DNA from: Nanobdellota archaeon
GTDB taxonomy: Archaea > Nanobdellota > Nanobdellia > UBA10117 > ARS21
NCBI GenBank assembly: GCA_014239585.1
Contig: JAAZYP010000001.1
Coordinates: forward strand, 71,752-111,420
Length of the DNA stretch: 39,669 nt
Reading direction: 5' to 3'
The position numbers and the translations under genes were made by a program. Each line of letters starts with the position of its first letter. The first letter of the stretch is position 1. Below are positions 16,664 through 23,804 of this stretch, piece after piece. The notes beneath the pieces are model-generated. The model was not told the origin of the DNA. It searched no databases and saw only the letters and a list, made by a program, of their open reading frames with translations.

Positions 16664-17382
16664 TTTTTATTCTCCTTTTTGCCGATTAAAGCATTCTTTT
16701 GCACTTCGTAAATCTCCATTGCTGAATCCATTACTAATTTCATTGATTCATCAAATTCCTTTGAAGATAAATCACCGTCCATTTGAACGAGAGTTATTTC
16801 ATTACGATTTGGCATAACTGCAATTGGAAGATCTGCTTGTCCAAAGTTGTCCTCTGGTTGGAATAAATCCAATAATACTGTATCATCTGCTTTTCCTGCA
16901 GCGACAGCACAAACTAAATCTCGCATTTCAATTCCAGCATTTGCTAAAGCTAAAGATGCAGCATTAATTGCAGCGGTTCTAGTTCCCGCATTTGCATTCA
17001 AAATTTGTACGTGTATTTCGATTGCGGTTGCCGGGTATTTTTCAGTTATAACTGCTGCTTCTAAAGCATCAATCATAACTTTTGAAATTTCTTTACTTCT
17101 TCGACTTGGTCCAGGTCTACATCTATCTGTTGTTGAGAATGGAAGCATTGAGTAATAAACTCGAATTAATGCTCTATCATCCTTTGTCTGATGTTTAGGT
17201 AAAACTTCCTTTGGACCATAAACTCCTGCAATCGCAACAGTTTCACCCATAGTAAATCTTGCTGAACCATCTGCTTGTGGAATAATTCCAACTTCTGCAG
17301 TCATTTTTCTTAATTCATTTGCCTTTCGACCGTCAATTCGTTTTCCTTTGACGACAAGCGGCGTATCTGATTTTCCTGCCAT
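16660..17382 (-). CDS. rrp41: Exosome subunit Rrp41 (catalytic RNase PH-like)
   Basis: The phosphorolytic 3'-5' exoribonuclease subunit of the archaeal exosome. GSARFTMGETVAIAGVYGPKE, RPGPSRRSKEISKVM (phosphate/RNA-binding arginines) and LFQPEDNFGQADLPIAVMPN with the catalytic aspartate are all present, so it should be active. It is 240 residues, the usual length. It lies between Rrp4 and Rrp42 in the standard archaeal order Rrp4-Rrp41-Rrp42. Confidence 0.97.
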   Translation of the reverse strand: MAGKSDTPLVVKGKRIDGRKANELRKMTAEVGIIPQADGSARFTMGETVAIAGVYGPKEVLPKHQTKDDRALIRVYYSMLPFSTTDRCRPGPSRRSKEISKVMIDALEAAVITEKYPATAIEIHVQILNANAGTRTAAINAASLALANAGIEMRDLVCAVAAGKADDTVLLDLFQPEDNFGQADLPIAVMPNRNEITLVQMDGDLSSKEFDESMKLVMDSAMEIYEVQKNALIGKKENKK

Positions 17383-17383
17383 T

Positions 17384-18067
17384 TTATTTTTTTCCTCCTA
17401 ACATTTTCTTGACTTTTTCAGTTAATCCTGAACTTTTTGTATTAGATTCAATTAGTTTAATTGCTTCTTGAACTTTGAATACATTTTCAGTATTATCGCA
17501 ATGTACGTACACATAACCATTTTGGCCAATAACAACGTTACATCCTGATTCATCTTTCAATGTATTGATCATACTACCTTGTTTTCCAATAATTCGAGGA
17601 ATTAATCCCGAATCGACATTAATTAAATGTCCTGAAGGTAATTTTCGGTATAGTCGATCTTTGGCACTAACTTTGAAAGTGCCGTTTCGGTTACCAATTA
17701 TTTCTACGAAAACTAAATCACCTACTGCGAAAAATTGCGACATTTTTCCAGTTTCGATGAAAGATTGACTTCCTTCTCTGAGATCTAATTCACATTTGAC
17801 TGGAACTCCAATGTCCAGTGTCCATCCATAATTGTTCATGGAAACTACTTTTCCAATAATTTTATCGCCTTGTTTCGGCGCATATTTTTCGAATATAGGA
17901 ACAACTTTTACAACATGTCCCTTGTTACTTATTTTACCAACTACTGTTGAAGTAATTGATTCGCCATCCCTAATTGCTTTTCCTGACGGAATATAGCTCA
18001 TTCCTTCTGCCAGCAATTGTCCTGGGACAACAATATCATTGTCTTTTACGTGTAATTTTTTTACCAT
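17384..18067 (-). CDS. rrp4: Exosome RNA-binding cap protein Rrp4
   Basis: Caps the exosome ring and recruits RNA. Domains in order: an N-terminal beta domain (DIVVPGQLLAEG), an S1 domain around residues 60-130 (GDKIIGKVVSMNNYGWTLDIG) and a KH domain (GLIPRIIGKQGSMINTLKDE). The Lys-rich tail ends KKMLGGKK. The start at 18067 directly follows the SBDS stop; an ATG three codons earlier, which would overlap SBDS by eight bases, is the alternative. Confidence 0.96.
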   Translation of the reverse strand: MVKKLHVKDNDIVVPGQLLAEGMSYIPSGKAIRDGESITSTVVGKISNKGHVVKVVPIFEKYAPKQGDKIIGKVVSMNNYGWTLDIGVPVKCELDLREGSQSFIETGKMSQFFAVGDLVFVEIIGNRNGTFKVSAKDRLYRKLPSGHLINVDSGLIPRIIGKQGSMINTLKDESGCNVVIGQNGYVYVHCDNTENVFKVQEAIKLIESNTKSSGLTEKVKKMLGGKK

Positions 18068-18068
18068 T

Positions 18069-18773
18069 TTATTCATTTATTTCTGCTTCTCCATTAGTTA
18101 ATTTGTTAATTAATGAGTATATATCGTTTTTAGCTCCGCCAACGATTTCCAATTCCACGTAGATTCCGCCGTCGCTTTGCCATTCTTCCTTTTTCATTGA
18201 AGAACTATATCTATTTTTTAATGCACTGTAAGTTGAACCTGCAAATTTTGCAGGAATTGTGATTTTCATTTTAACTTTATCAAAAGATAAAGGAATTATT
18301 GTTCTAATTGATTTAATTATTTTCTGAGTTTGAGTTTCAAAATTTTCTGAATAATCTACACTAACTTTTACTTGATCCATTGCTAATTCGATTCTTTGTC
18401 GCGGATGTGGAGAATTTGATTTTGGATCAACAGAATTTTGTTGAATATATTCGATAATTCGATTTCGTCGAGTTTCCATTAATTTTTTTCTTTGATCGGC
18501 AGTCAAATGAAGTTCACCATCTTTGATAATTTTTGCAGCGGGAGAATCTCCTAGCACAGATTTAACTTTATCTTCAGATGATTTTAGACCTCGATTCGCA
18601 TCTTCAAAAACAGTTTGACTTTGAACAAACTCATTAATTTTAATATCTTGTCCCGATCTGAAAGCTAACGCTTTGTCAACATCTGAAATAACAACTTCAA
18701 AATTTTCTCCACCTTTCTTCAGGCGTGCGAGTGTAAATGAAACTCTCTCTTTATCGTAAGTTCTGTTTTGCAT
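18069..18773 (-). CDS. Ribosome maturation protein SBDS
   Basis: The archaeal homologue of SBDS/Sdo1, which in eukaryotes helps release eIF6 from the 60S subunit. Three domains can be traced: the N-terminal FYSH domain (RVSFTLARLKKGGENFEVVI), the helical middle with LHLTADQRKKLMETRRNRII and SNSPHPRQRIELAMDQ, and the C-terminal ferredoxin-like domain (KVKMKITIPAKFAGSTYSAL). The 234 residues are normal. Its start shares one base with the psmA stop. The position between proteasome alpha and Rrp4 is the conserved archaeal order. Confidence 0.97.
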   Translation of the reverse strand: MQNRTYDKERVSFTLARLKKGGENFEVVISDVDKALAFRSGQDIKINEFVQSQTVFEDANRGLKSSEDKVKSVLGDSPAAKIIKDGELHLTADQRKKLMETRRNRIIEYIQQNSVDPKSNSPHPRQRIELAMDQVKVSVDYSENFETQTQKIIKSIRTIIPLSFDKVKMKITIPAKFAGSTYSALKNRYSSSMKKEEWQSDGGIYVELEIVGGAKNDIYSLINKLTNGEAEINE

Positions 18774-19468
18774 TAATCTTTTTTATTCGGAGCAACCTTT
18801 ATTCCCTTTGTATTTGAGACCATAATTTGGACTCGGGATTTCTTAAATTCTTTTCCAAGAATTTTGGTGTAAATTGTATTAACTAATTTAAGTCCGTCAT
18901 CTAAACTCATGTCTTTTTTCCAAGCCTTTTCAAGTAATTTATTTGCTTCGGTTGAATTGTTTCCAATTGCTTTAGCATTATATTTAAAATAAATACCTGC
19001 AGGTTCAGTAGAAAAAAGTTGCGGACCATTCTCAGTCATTCCACCTACTAAAAGTGATACTCCGAAAGGTCTTATCCCTCCGTACTGCGTAAAACTCTGA
19101 CAAATGTCAGAGATAAATTTGACAAGTTCTTCAGGCGCTATTTCTTCACCGTAAGTTAATTTATGTTCTTGAGCTTTTAATCGTGCTCGCTTAAGTAAAA
19201 CTCTTGCGTCACCAATATAACCTGCGGAAGTTAAAATAATATTTGAATCAACTTCTTCAATTTTTGAAACTGAATCTGCAACTAAAAGCGGATCAATTCG
19301 ATGAGTATCTGCAGCTAAAATAATTCCATCTTTAGTAGTTACTCCCAAAATAAGGGAACCTGCATCTATCGCTTTCTTTGCGTATTCTACTTGTAATATT
19401 CGGCCGTCCGGACTAAAAACTGTGATCGCCCGATCGTAACCCATAACTTGATTTGGTACAAATTGCAT
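18773..19468 (-). CDS. psmA: Proteasome subunit alpha
   Basis: Forms the gating outer rings of the 20S proteasome. The alpha signature YDRAITVFSPDGRILQVEYA lies at the N-terminus, followed by GVTTKDGIILAADTH and, later, GIRPFGVSLLVGG. The 231 residues are a typical length. No beta subunit is in this window. A TATA element (TATATAAATT, centred about 19497) overlaps the rnp2 stop codon, so psmA may have an internal promoter as well as read-through. A leader of a few bases with AGGA is possible. Confidence 0.97.
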   Translation of the reverse strand: MQFVPNQVMGYDRAITVFSPDGRILQVEYAKKAIDAGSLILGVTTKDGIILAADTHRIDPLLVADSVSKIEEVDSNIILTSAGYIGDARVLLKRARLKAQEHKLTYGEEIAPEELVKFISDICQSFTQYGGIRPFGVSLLVGGMTENGPQLFSTEPAGIYFKYNAKAIGNNSTEANKLLEKAWKKDMSLDDGLKLVNTIYTKILGKEFKKSRVQIMVSNTKGIKVAPNKKD

Positions 19469-19489
19469 CTTTCTTTTTTCCTCAATTAT

Positions 19490-19502
19490 TGAATTTATAT
19501 AC
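19490..19502 (-). promoter_or_regulatory. Internal TATA box before psmA
   Basis: GTATATAAATTC on the minus strand is centred 29 bases before the psmA ATG and overlaps the end of rnp2. It would give the proteasome/exosome half of the run its own promoter. Confidence 0.45.
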
Positions 19503-19843
19503 TAAGTCTTTTTAAATGTTTCAATATGAAGTTTGTTCAGCATTCCGCTGACCTTCAAAACATCTATTTTGACTTTTTTTGAACATAATTTTTTGATAAG
19601 TGTTAATGCAGCCTTTGTTTCATCAAGATATTTACTATTTGTTCTGATAACACCGAGTTGAAATTTTTTATCAAAACTTATAAAATTAAGACCCGATTTA
19701 GCAATTCCTAATTCTCCCAGAAATTGTTTACATTCAACGAGAATGTGCTTTTGAGCGTCAATTTTAGAAAAATCAGAACTTGATTTAATTTTGAATAATA
19801 CATAACGTGGATTTTCTTTAAGAGTAGGTAAAATTGGTTTCAT
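19502..19843 (-). CDS. rnp2: RNase P protein component 2 (Pop5)
   Basis: Partner of Rpp30 in archaeal RNase P. From the ATG at 19843 the protein reads MKPILPTLKENPRYVLFKI, the usual Pop5 N-terminus (RYVxF). It continues with HILVECKQFLGELGIAKSGL and FQLGVIRTNSKYLDETKAAL, and ends KIDVLKVSGMLNKLHIE, matching the conserved Pop5 strand (VLGVSGTL-like). At 113 residues it is normal. It follows L24e by 24 bases and precedes psmA, the classic superoperon position. L7Ae, also an RNase P protein, is three genes upstream. Confidence 0.87.
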   Translation of the reverse strand: MKPILPTLKENPRYVLFKIKSSSDFSKIDAQKHILVECKQFLGELGIAKSGLNFISFDKKFQLGVIRTNSKYLDETKAALTLIKKLCSKKVKIDVLKVSGMLNKLHIETFKKT

Positions 19844-19867
19844 AGATATAAAAAACAATAGAGATAT

Positions 19868-20071
19868 TTATTTCTTTGCTCCGCCAAGTCGAACCTTTTT
19901 TTGCTTGTTATATGAGTTAGTCCACTTAGTTTGAAGGGGTTTTCGTCCTAATTTTAAAAAGTTCTTCATTGCTTTACCATTTAAAAAATATAATACTCGG
20001 CCGCTGTTTCGAACTAACATTCGTCCCTTCCCTTTCGGAAGAGTTTTTCCACTAAATGAACATTCAACCAT
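19868..20071 (-). CDS. rpl24e: Large-subunit ribosomal protein L24e, zinc ligands lost
   Basis: A small ribosomal protein of the large subunit. MVECSFSGKTLPKGKGRMLV, RNSGRVLYFLNGKAMKNFL and GRKPLQTKWTNSYNK follow the L24e pattern closely. The family normally has four zinc cysteines (CxxC near residue 4 and a second pair after the YF motif). Here only Cys4 remains: the second is Ser7, and the pair after LYF is replaced by Asn and Met. It therefore probably folds without zinc. Its start shares one base with the S28e stop. Confidence 0.94.
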   Translation of the reverse strand: MVECSFSGKTLPKGKGRMLVRNSGRVLYFLNGKAMKNFLKLGRKPLQTKWTNSYNKQKKVRLGGAKK

Positions 20072-20337
20072 TATTTTCGACCCCTCTTTCCTGAACTTGC
20101 TTCAATTTCAGTTTGAGTTAACATTATAATATCTCCAACGCGAGTCGGACCATAAACATTTCGTCGCATAATCTTTCCGGCATCTTTTCCATCAAGAACT
20201 TTACATCGAACCAAAGTAACAACTTGTTTTGTACCTTCTCTACCGCTTAATTCTACAATTTCAGCAGGATATGCTTTGAGAAGCTTACCACTAAGATCAG
20301 TGTTTGATGATTGTTTCTTTGTTTCCTTTTCAGCCAT
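20071..20337 (-). CDS. rps28e: Small-subunit ribosomal protein S28e
   Basis: A small ribosomal protein with an OB fold. PAEIVELSGREGTKQVVTLV, RCKVLDGKDAGKIMRRNVYG and PTRVGDIIMLTQTEIEA are the S28e blocks, ending in the basic tail GKRGRK. A 16-residue charged extension (MAEKETKKQSSNTDLS) precedes the usual start. The ATG shares one base with the L7Ae stop; L7Ae-S28e-L24e is a conserved archaeal gene order. Confidence 0.95.
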   Translation of the reverse strand: MAEKETKKQSSNTDLSGKLLKAYPAEIVELSGREGTKQVVTLVRCKVLDGKDAGKIMRRNVYGPTRVGDIIMLTQTEIEASSGKRGRK

Positions 20338-20873
20338 TATTTCGATTTTTTATCTTCTTTCGGTTTTTCAACCTTTTCTGCAGGCTTTTCTTCTTTCGGT
20401 TTTTCAACCTTTTCTGCAGGCTTTTCTTCAGATTTTGATTCTTCTTTAACTTCTTTCTTTGGCGCTTCAGCTTTCGGTTTTTCTTCTTTAACTTCAGCTT
20501 TCTTTTCAACCTTTTTTACAGGTTTTGCTTCACCGTCTAAAAGAATTTTAATATCTTTCAAAAGTGTTTCCATCATTTTTTTATCTGCAGATACAATTGC
20601 TACAGCCGCTGTTGCGACAGGTAGACCTGCAGCTGCACCCAATTCTGATTTAGATGGTACATCCACATGCATGATGCTCTTTTCTTTTGCAATTAAAGGC
20701 AAGTGCATAATAATTTCAGCTGGAGAACTGTCAGCAGCAGAAATAGATAATTTCGCTTCTCCTCGTTCTAAGCTTTTAGTAACTTCATTTACGCCCTTTC
20801 GGATTTTACCTTCCGATCTGGCATTCTCAATTAGAGAATAAATTCTTTCCGTAATGTCTTTTGTTAGTTCCAT
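20337..20873 (-). CDS. rpl7ae: Ribosomal protein L7Ae with repetitive acidic/basic tail
   Basis: Binds kink-turns in rRNA, box C/D and H/ACA guide RNAs and RNase P RNA. Residues 1-118 form the L7Ae core, with KIRKGVNEVTKSLERGEAKL contacting RNA and AADSSPAEIIMHLPLIAKEK and VPSKSELGAAAGL following. Residues 119-178 are a disordered Lys/Glu/Pro tail absent from typical archaeal L7Ae (about 120 residues), including two exact copies of PKEEKPAEKVEK. It heads a 12-gene minus-strand run. The leader can form a kink-loop over the ribosome-binding site (separate entry), so autoregulation is likely. Confidence 0.96.
   Translation of the reverse strand: MELTKDITERIYSLIENARSEGKIRKGVNEVTKSLERGEAKLSISAADSSPAEIIMHLPLIAKEKSIMHVDVPSKSELGAAAGLPVATAAVAIVSADKKMMETLLKDIKILLDGEAKPVKKVEKKAEVKEEKPKAEAPKKEVKEESKSEEKPAEKVEKPKEEKPAEKVEKPKEDKKSK
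20353..20429 (-). repeat. Tandem 36-bp repeat in the rpl7ae tail
   Basis: Two exact 36-base copies (starting at 20353 and 20389) plus five bases of a third. They keep the reading frame and encode PKEEKPAEKVEK twice. The DNA is identical between copies, so the duplication is recent and the tail length probably varies between strains. Confidence 0.85.
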
Positions 20874-20902
20874 TTTAACCTCGTTAACCTCATTGGTTAA
20901 TG
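20874..20902 (-). promoter_or_regulatory. Kink-loop (L7Ae-binding) motif over the rpl7ae ribosome-binding site
   Basis: Read on the minus strand: TTAACC (20900-20895), bulge AAT (20894-20892), GA (20891-20890), loop GGTTAAC (20889-20883), GA (20882-20881), GGTTAA (20880-20875), one A, then ATG. The outer six bases pair perfectly. The bulge is three nucleotides, the two GA steps can form tandem sheared pairs, and the loop can close with a G-C pair. This is the kink-loop consensus bound by L7Ae. The GAGG at 20882-20879 is the only Shine-Dalgarno-like sequence and lies within the motif. The first TTAACC can alternatively pair with the middle GGTTAA (loop AATGA), freeing GAGGTTAA. Confidence 0.75.
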
Positions 20903-20921
20903 AATTTGATTAACTCAAACT

Positions 20922-20932
20922 CTTTAAAAACT
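20922..20932 (-). promoter_or_regulatory. TATA box for the rpl7ae operon
   Basis: AGTTTTTAAAG on the minus strand is centred near 20927. A start of transcription about 25 bases on falls near 20902, right at the 5' edge of the kink-loop, so the leader would consist of that motif and little else. Confidence 0.5.
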
Positions 20933-20962
20933 TTATTATTGGAGTATAGTTTGGAGTAAACA

Positions 20963-21280
20963 ATGGATAAATACACCAAACGAATTGACAGAAACATAGA
21001 AAAATTATCTGAAACTAGACAAATATTTCTGGAAAGTTTGATGAATAAATTAGAACATTCGTTAGATATAAAATCTGAATTAGAACCCGAATATAATTCA
21101 TTATCCAATACCGATAATGATTATCGAGAAATCTTAGATGTTTTGTCGGACGAAGTTATGAATGCCAATCGGATCAAAATGATGGATTATTTTGACAAAG
21201 CATCACCTTTCATTGCAATGGAATATTTTATGAGAAATATAAGTATCCAAGAAATGAAACTTAACGAATCTTCCGATTAA
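20963..21280 (+). CDS. Hypothetical helical protein (105 aa)
   Basis: Not recognised. A soluble, acidic and almost wholly helical protein (MDKYTKRIDRNIEKLSETRQ, MNKLEHSLDIKSELEPEYNS) with possible coiled coil in residues 1-40 and no cysteines. A TATA-like element (CTTTATTATT, 20931-20940) lies about 27 bases before the ATG, so a leaderless transcript fits. It is divergent from rpl7ae, and its last 20 bases overlap the convergent GluRS gene. Confidence 0.6.
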   Translation: MDKYTKRIDRNIEKLSETRQIFLESLMNKLEHSLDIKSELEPEYNSLSNTDNDYREILDVLSDEVMNANRIKMMDYFDKASPFIAMEYFMRNISIQEMKLNESSD

Positions 21281-22460
21281 GTGCGTTTAGTGTTTTGTAA
21301 ACTTCTTTCTTTTCAACAGTTTTGTCTCGTTTTGTCGGACCAATTTCATAAAAATATTTTATCAAAGTTTCAGGTTTAAATCCACGTTTTTTCAAAGAAG
21401 ATAGTGTTTCGATTTTTGAATCATCATATCCCGAGAATTTTCCCGATTCGACACCTTTTCGAATTTCAGACGCAGAAATATTCATACCTTTAAAATTAAT
21501 TCTTCCAAGATGAATATATTCAGGAATTTTCCAATTCATAAATTTGAAAATATTTTGTTGACGTCTAGTTTGATCTTCATGATCTTTTCCACGGATAACG
21601 TGTGTTAATTTTAAATCATGATCATCAATTGCTACTGAAAAATTCATCATTGGCCAAACTTTATATTTTTTACCAACACGAGGATGAGAGTTAGTATTTA
21701 TTCTAAATGCAATCCAATCGCGAAGTGCTGGATTTTTTAATCGAGAATCAGTTTTTACTCTAACAACCGCTTCACCCGATTTGTATTTACCCATAAGCAT
21801 CTTATTCCATTTTATCAAATTATCTTTAATTGAATTGTTAGTACCTAGCGGAGATTCACCATTTCTAATTTTTTTACGAATAAGTTCTGGATCTTCTTCA
21901 CAAACATACAAATGTCCAGATTTCAATAATTTTTCACCATATTTGTAATATGATTCAATTCGGTCAGATTGAATATATAATTCATCCGGTTTTCCAACTA
22001 ACCATTCAAAATCTCGCTCAATCATTTTGTAAAATTTTTTGAAATTTCCGTCAGGATTAGTATCTTCAATTCGAAGAATATGTTTTCCATTATATTTATC
22101 TCGATAAATTTTATTTATTGACAAGACTAAAGCGTGTCCGATGTGAAGCGGCCCCGAAGCAGATGGTGCAGAACGAACTCTAAATATTTTTTTAATATTT
22201 GGAAGATCAATTATTTCTTTCTTAATTATTTCTTTCGGATCAAAAAAGGAAGGATTTATTTTTTTCAATTTTTCAATTTGATCAGAAATCGATAATGCAT
22301 TGACTTCAGAAATTGTTTTTGCAACTGTTTTTGCAACAGTTGAAATTTTAGATTTATATTTAATAGTAGGTATGATTTTGTTAATTACTGCTTTTTGATT
22401 AGCCTTACCTTTAAATTCAACTGCATTTTCTAAAGACAGTTGAAGTATTTTCTTCCTCAT
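21261..22460 (-). CDS. gltX: Glutamyl-tRNA synthetase without anticodon-binding domain
   Basis: Charges tRNA-Glu (and tRNA-Gln where an amidotransferase exists). The catalytic domain is clear: RSAPSASGPLHIGHALVLSI (HIGH at 106-109), HILRIEDTNPDG, TDSRLKNPALRDWIAFRINT and THVIRGKDHEDQTRRQQNIF. It is of the archaeal GlnRS-like type with an N-terminal helical extension. The KMSKS-equivalent loop reads GMNISASEIRKG: the lysine in the usual STSK is Glu332. The protein stops at LNALNRKIR, residue 399, exactly where archaeal enzymes (about 560 residues) enter the beta-barrel anticodon domain. No continuation is visible in other frames downstream, where a convergent gene lies. Confidence 0.88.
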   Translation of the reverse strand: MRKKILQLSLENAVEFKGKANQKAVINKIIPTIKYKSKISTVAKTVAKTISEVNALSISDQIEKLKKINPSFFDPKEIIKKEIIDLPNIKKIFRVRSAPSASGPLHIGHALVLSINKIYRDKYNGKHILRIEDTNPDGNFKKFYKMIERDFEWLVGKPDELYIQSDRIESYYKYGEKLLKSGHLYVCEEDPELIRKKIRNGESPLGTNNSIKDNLIKWNKMLMGKYKSGEAVVRVKTDSRLKNPALRDWIAFRINTNSHPRVGKKYKVWPMMNFSVAIDDHDLKLTHVIRGKDHEDQTRRQQNIFKFMNWKIPEYIHLGRINFKGMNISASEIRKGVESGKFSGYDDSKIETLSSLKKRGFKPETLIKYFYEIGPTKRDKTVEKKEVYKTLNALNRKIR

Positions 22461-22496
22461 AAAAGATTTAAGTCGCAGAAATTTAAAAGACTAACT

Positions 22497-23507
22497 TTAT
22501 TTCGGATAAGCGGAATTAATTATTAATTGTTTATTTTTGAAATGTTTATGAACTGTTTTAAGATAACGATTAAATACTGTTGCCAAACTTGATTTTAAAT
22601 CCGCAGGATGTATTTTTTTGGATTTGTAATCTTTTTCTAATTCAAAAATGGTTGAATAAGCTTTATTTCCTCCAAATTTTTCAGGGCGAATTATATCAAA
22701 TTTTCCGTCAACAGGAAATACAACATTCCGAACCATATCTATAACTCCATTATTTTCAACAATTCCTTCAGGACAGTAAGCTTTACCTATTTTTTTAGTA
22801 ACTGATTTTGACGAATCATCAATATATATTGAAGAATTAGGATCAGAAGCAGACATTTTACCACCAGATTTACTTAACCCGATCAGCGGTGTAAATATAC
22901 AAATTGGCTTTTTATGACCTAGTTTCGGAACTTCTTCTCGCGCAAGCATGTAAATTTTCCTTTGATCGATTCCAGAATATGCAATATCAGCATTAAGATG
23001 ATGAACATCAATTGCTTGCATTAACGCATAATTCATTGAACCCAAATCAGGATTATCTACTTGCCTCACAACTTCAGAACTTGCACGCATAGCACGCTTT
23101 AATTTAACCAGCCCCATAATCTTGTATAAATCAAAAATATAGTCTTTCTTTTGTTGAAATGATGAACCTAATACAAATTTTACTCTTTTTGTATCTGCGC
23201 CAATAGATTTTAATATGGCAGTCATGGCCTCCTTGTAGTATTTTGATCGAGCAGTTGCTAATTTCCACGGAGATTTTCGATCATCCAGATAAGCATGAAT
23301 ATCTGCAAGAAGATATTTAACATCTAATCCTGCATCAATAAAATCTTTCAATTTCACTGCCTGAACATAATAACCGATATGAACTTTTCCAGTCGGAGCA
23401 GCACCAATATAGACTGAAGGTTTCTTACGAGAACGTAAAAGTTTTTCCAATTCTGGGCGAGTAATGGTTTCGATAGTATTTCTCAAAATTAAGTCGATTT
23501 TATTCAT
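22497..23507 (-). CDS. tyrS: Tyrosyl-tRNA synthetase (archaeal type)
   Basis: Charges tRNA-Tyr. The class I motifs are YIGAAPTGKVHIGYYVQAV (HIGH variant HIGY) and GGKMSASDPNSSIYIDD (KMSKS variant KMSAS). YSGIDQRKIYMLAREEVP is the archaeal/eukaryotic TyrRS tyrosine and AMP site. The C-terminal helical anticodon domain runs to residue 336, the normal length. A TATA element lies about 27 bases before the ATG. It is followed by gltX after 36 bases on the same strand. Confidence 0.95.
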   Translation of the reverse strand: MNKIDLILRNTIETITRPELEKLLRSRKKPSVYIGAAPTGKVHIGYYVQAVKLKDFIDAGLDVKYLLADIHAYLDDRKSPWKLATARSKYYKEAMTAILKSIGADTKRVKFVLGSSFQQKKDYIFDLYKIMGLVKLKRAMRASSEVVRQVDNPDLGSMNYALMQAIDVHHLNADIAYSGIDQRKIYMLAREEVPKLGHKKPICIFTPLIGLSKSGGKMSASDPNSSIYIDDSSKSVTKKIGKAYCPEGIVENNGVIDMVRNVVFPVDGKFDIIRPEKFGGNKAYSTIFELEKDYKSKKIHPADLKSSLATVFNRYLKTVHKHFKNKQLIINSAYPK

Positions 23508-23527
23508 AATTACCTAAGTGTTTACTT

Positions 23528-23576
23528 TTTTATAAATAATTCCCATATTTTATGCTCTACATAATATTTATATAGG
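23528..23576. promoter_or_regulatory. Divergent TATA boxes for tyrS and the DUF378-like gene
   Basis: TTATTTATAAAA on the minus strand (centre about 23534) serves tyrS. AATATTTATATAGG at 23563-23576 on the plus strand is centred 27 bases before the ATG at 23597. Both imply leaderless or nearly leaderless messages. Confidence 0.5.
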
Positions 23577-23596
23577 ACAAGAAGCATATTTCGACT

Positions 23597-23776
23597 ATGA
23601 AAGCAAACTTAAGCACAGCTGCAACATGGATTGTAGTTCTTAGCGCTGTTAATGTTGCACTTGGATACGCAGGTATGGATTTAACTTCTTACTTAGGCGG
23701 ATTAAGCGGAGCATGGAATGCAGCAGTAGGACTATCCGGATTGTGGATGGGATATGGTTTATTGTCCGGTAATTAA
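23597..23776 (+). CDS. DUF378-like two-helix membrane protein
   Basis: A 59-residue protein, MKANLSTAATWIVVLSAVNV, then ALGYAGMDLTSYLGG, then SGAWNAAVGLSGLWMGYGLL. Two hydrophobic helices flank a polar turn. The pattern (aliphatic helix ending in a VN turn, small middle segment, VGLSGLW helix) resembles the DUF378 family of small membrane proteins. It stands alone with its own TATA box and is followed by a strong hairpin and T-run. Its codon use is richer in G+C than its neighbours, which may reflect high expression. Function unknown. Confidence 0.72.
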   Translation: MKANLSTAATWIVVLSAVNVALGYAGMDLTSYLGGLSGAWNAAVGLSGLWMGYGLLSGN

Positions 23777-23804
23777 TCTTACTGGTACCAAAAATTTATT
23801 TACC

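Noticed and set aside
20890-21108. Minus-strand ORF upstream of rpl7ae
   Set aside because: It is antisense to the 105-residue helical protein and covers the rpl7ae promoter and leader. The promoter and kink-loop explain the region better.
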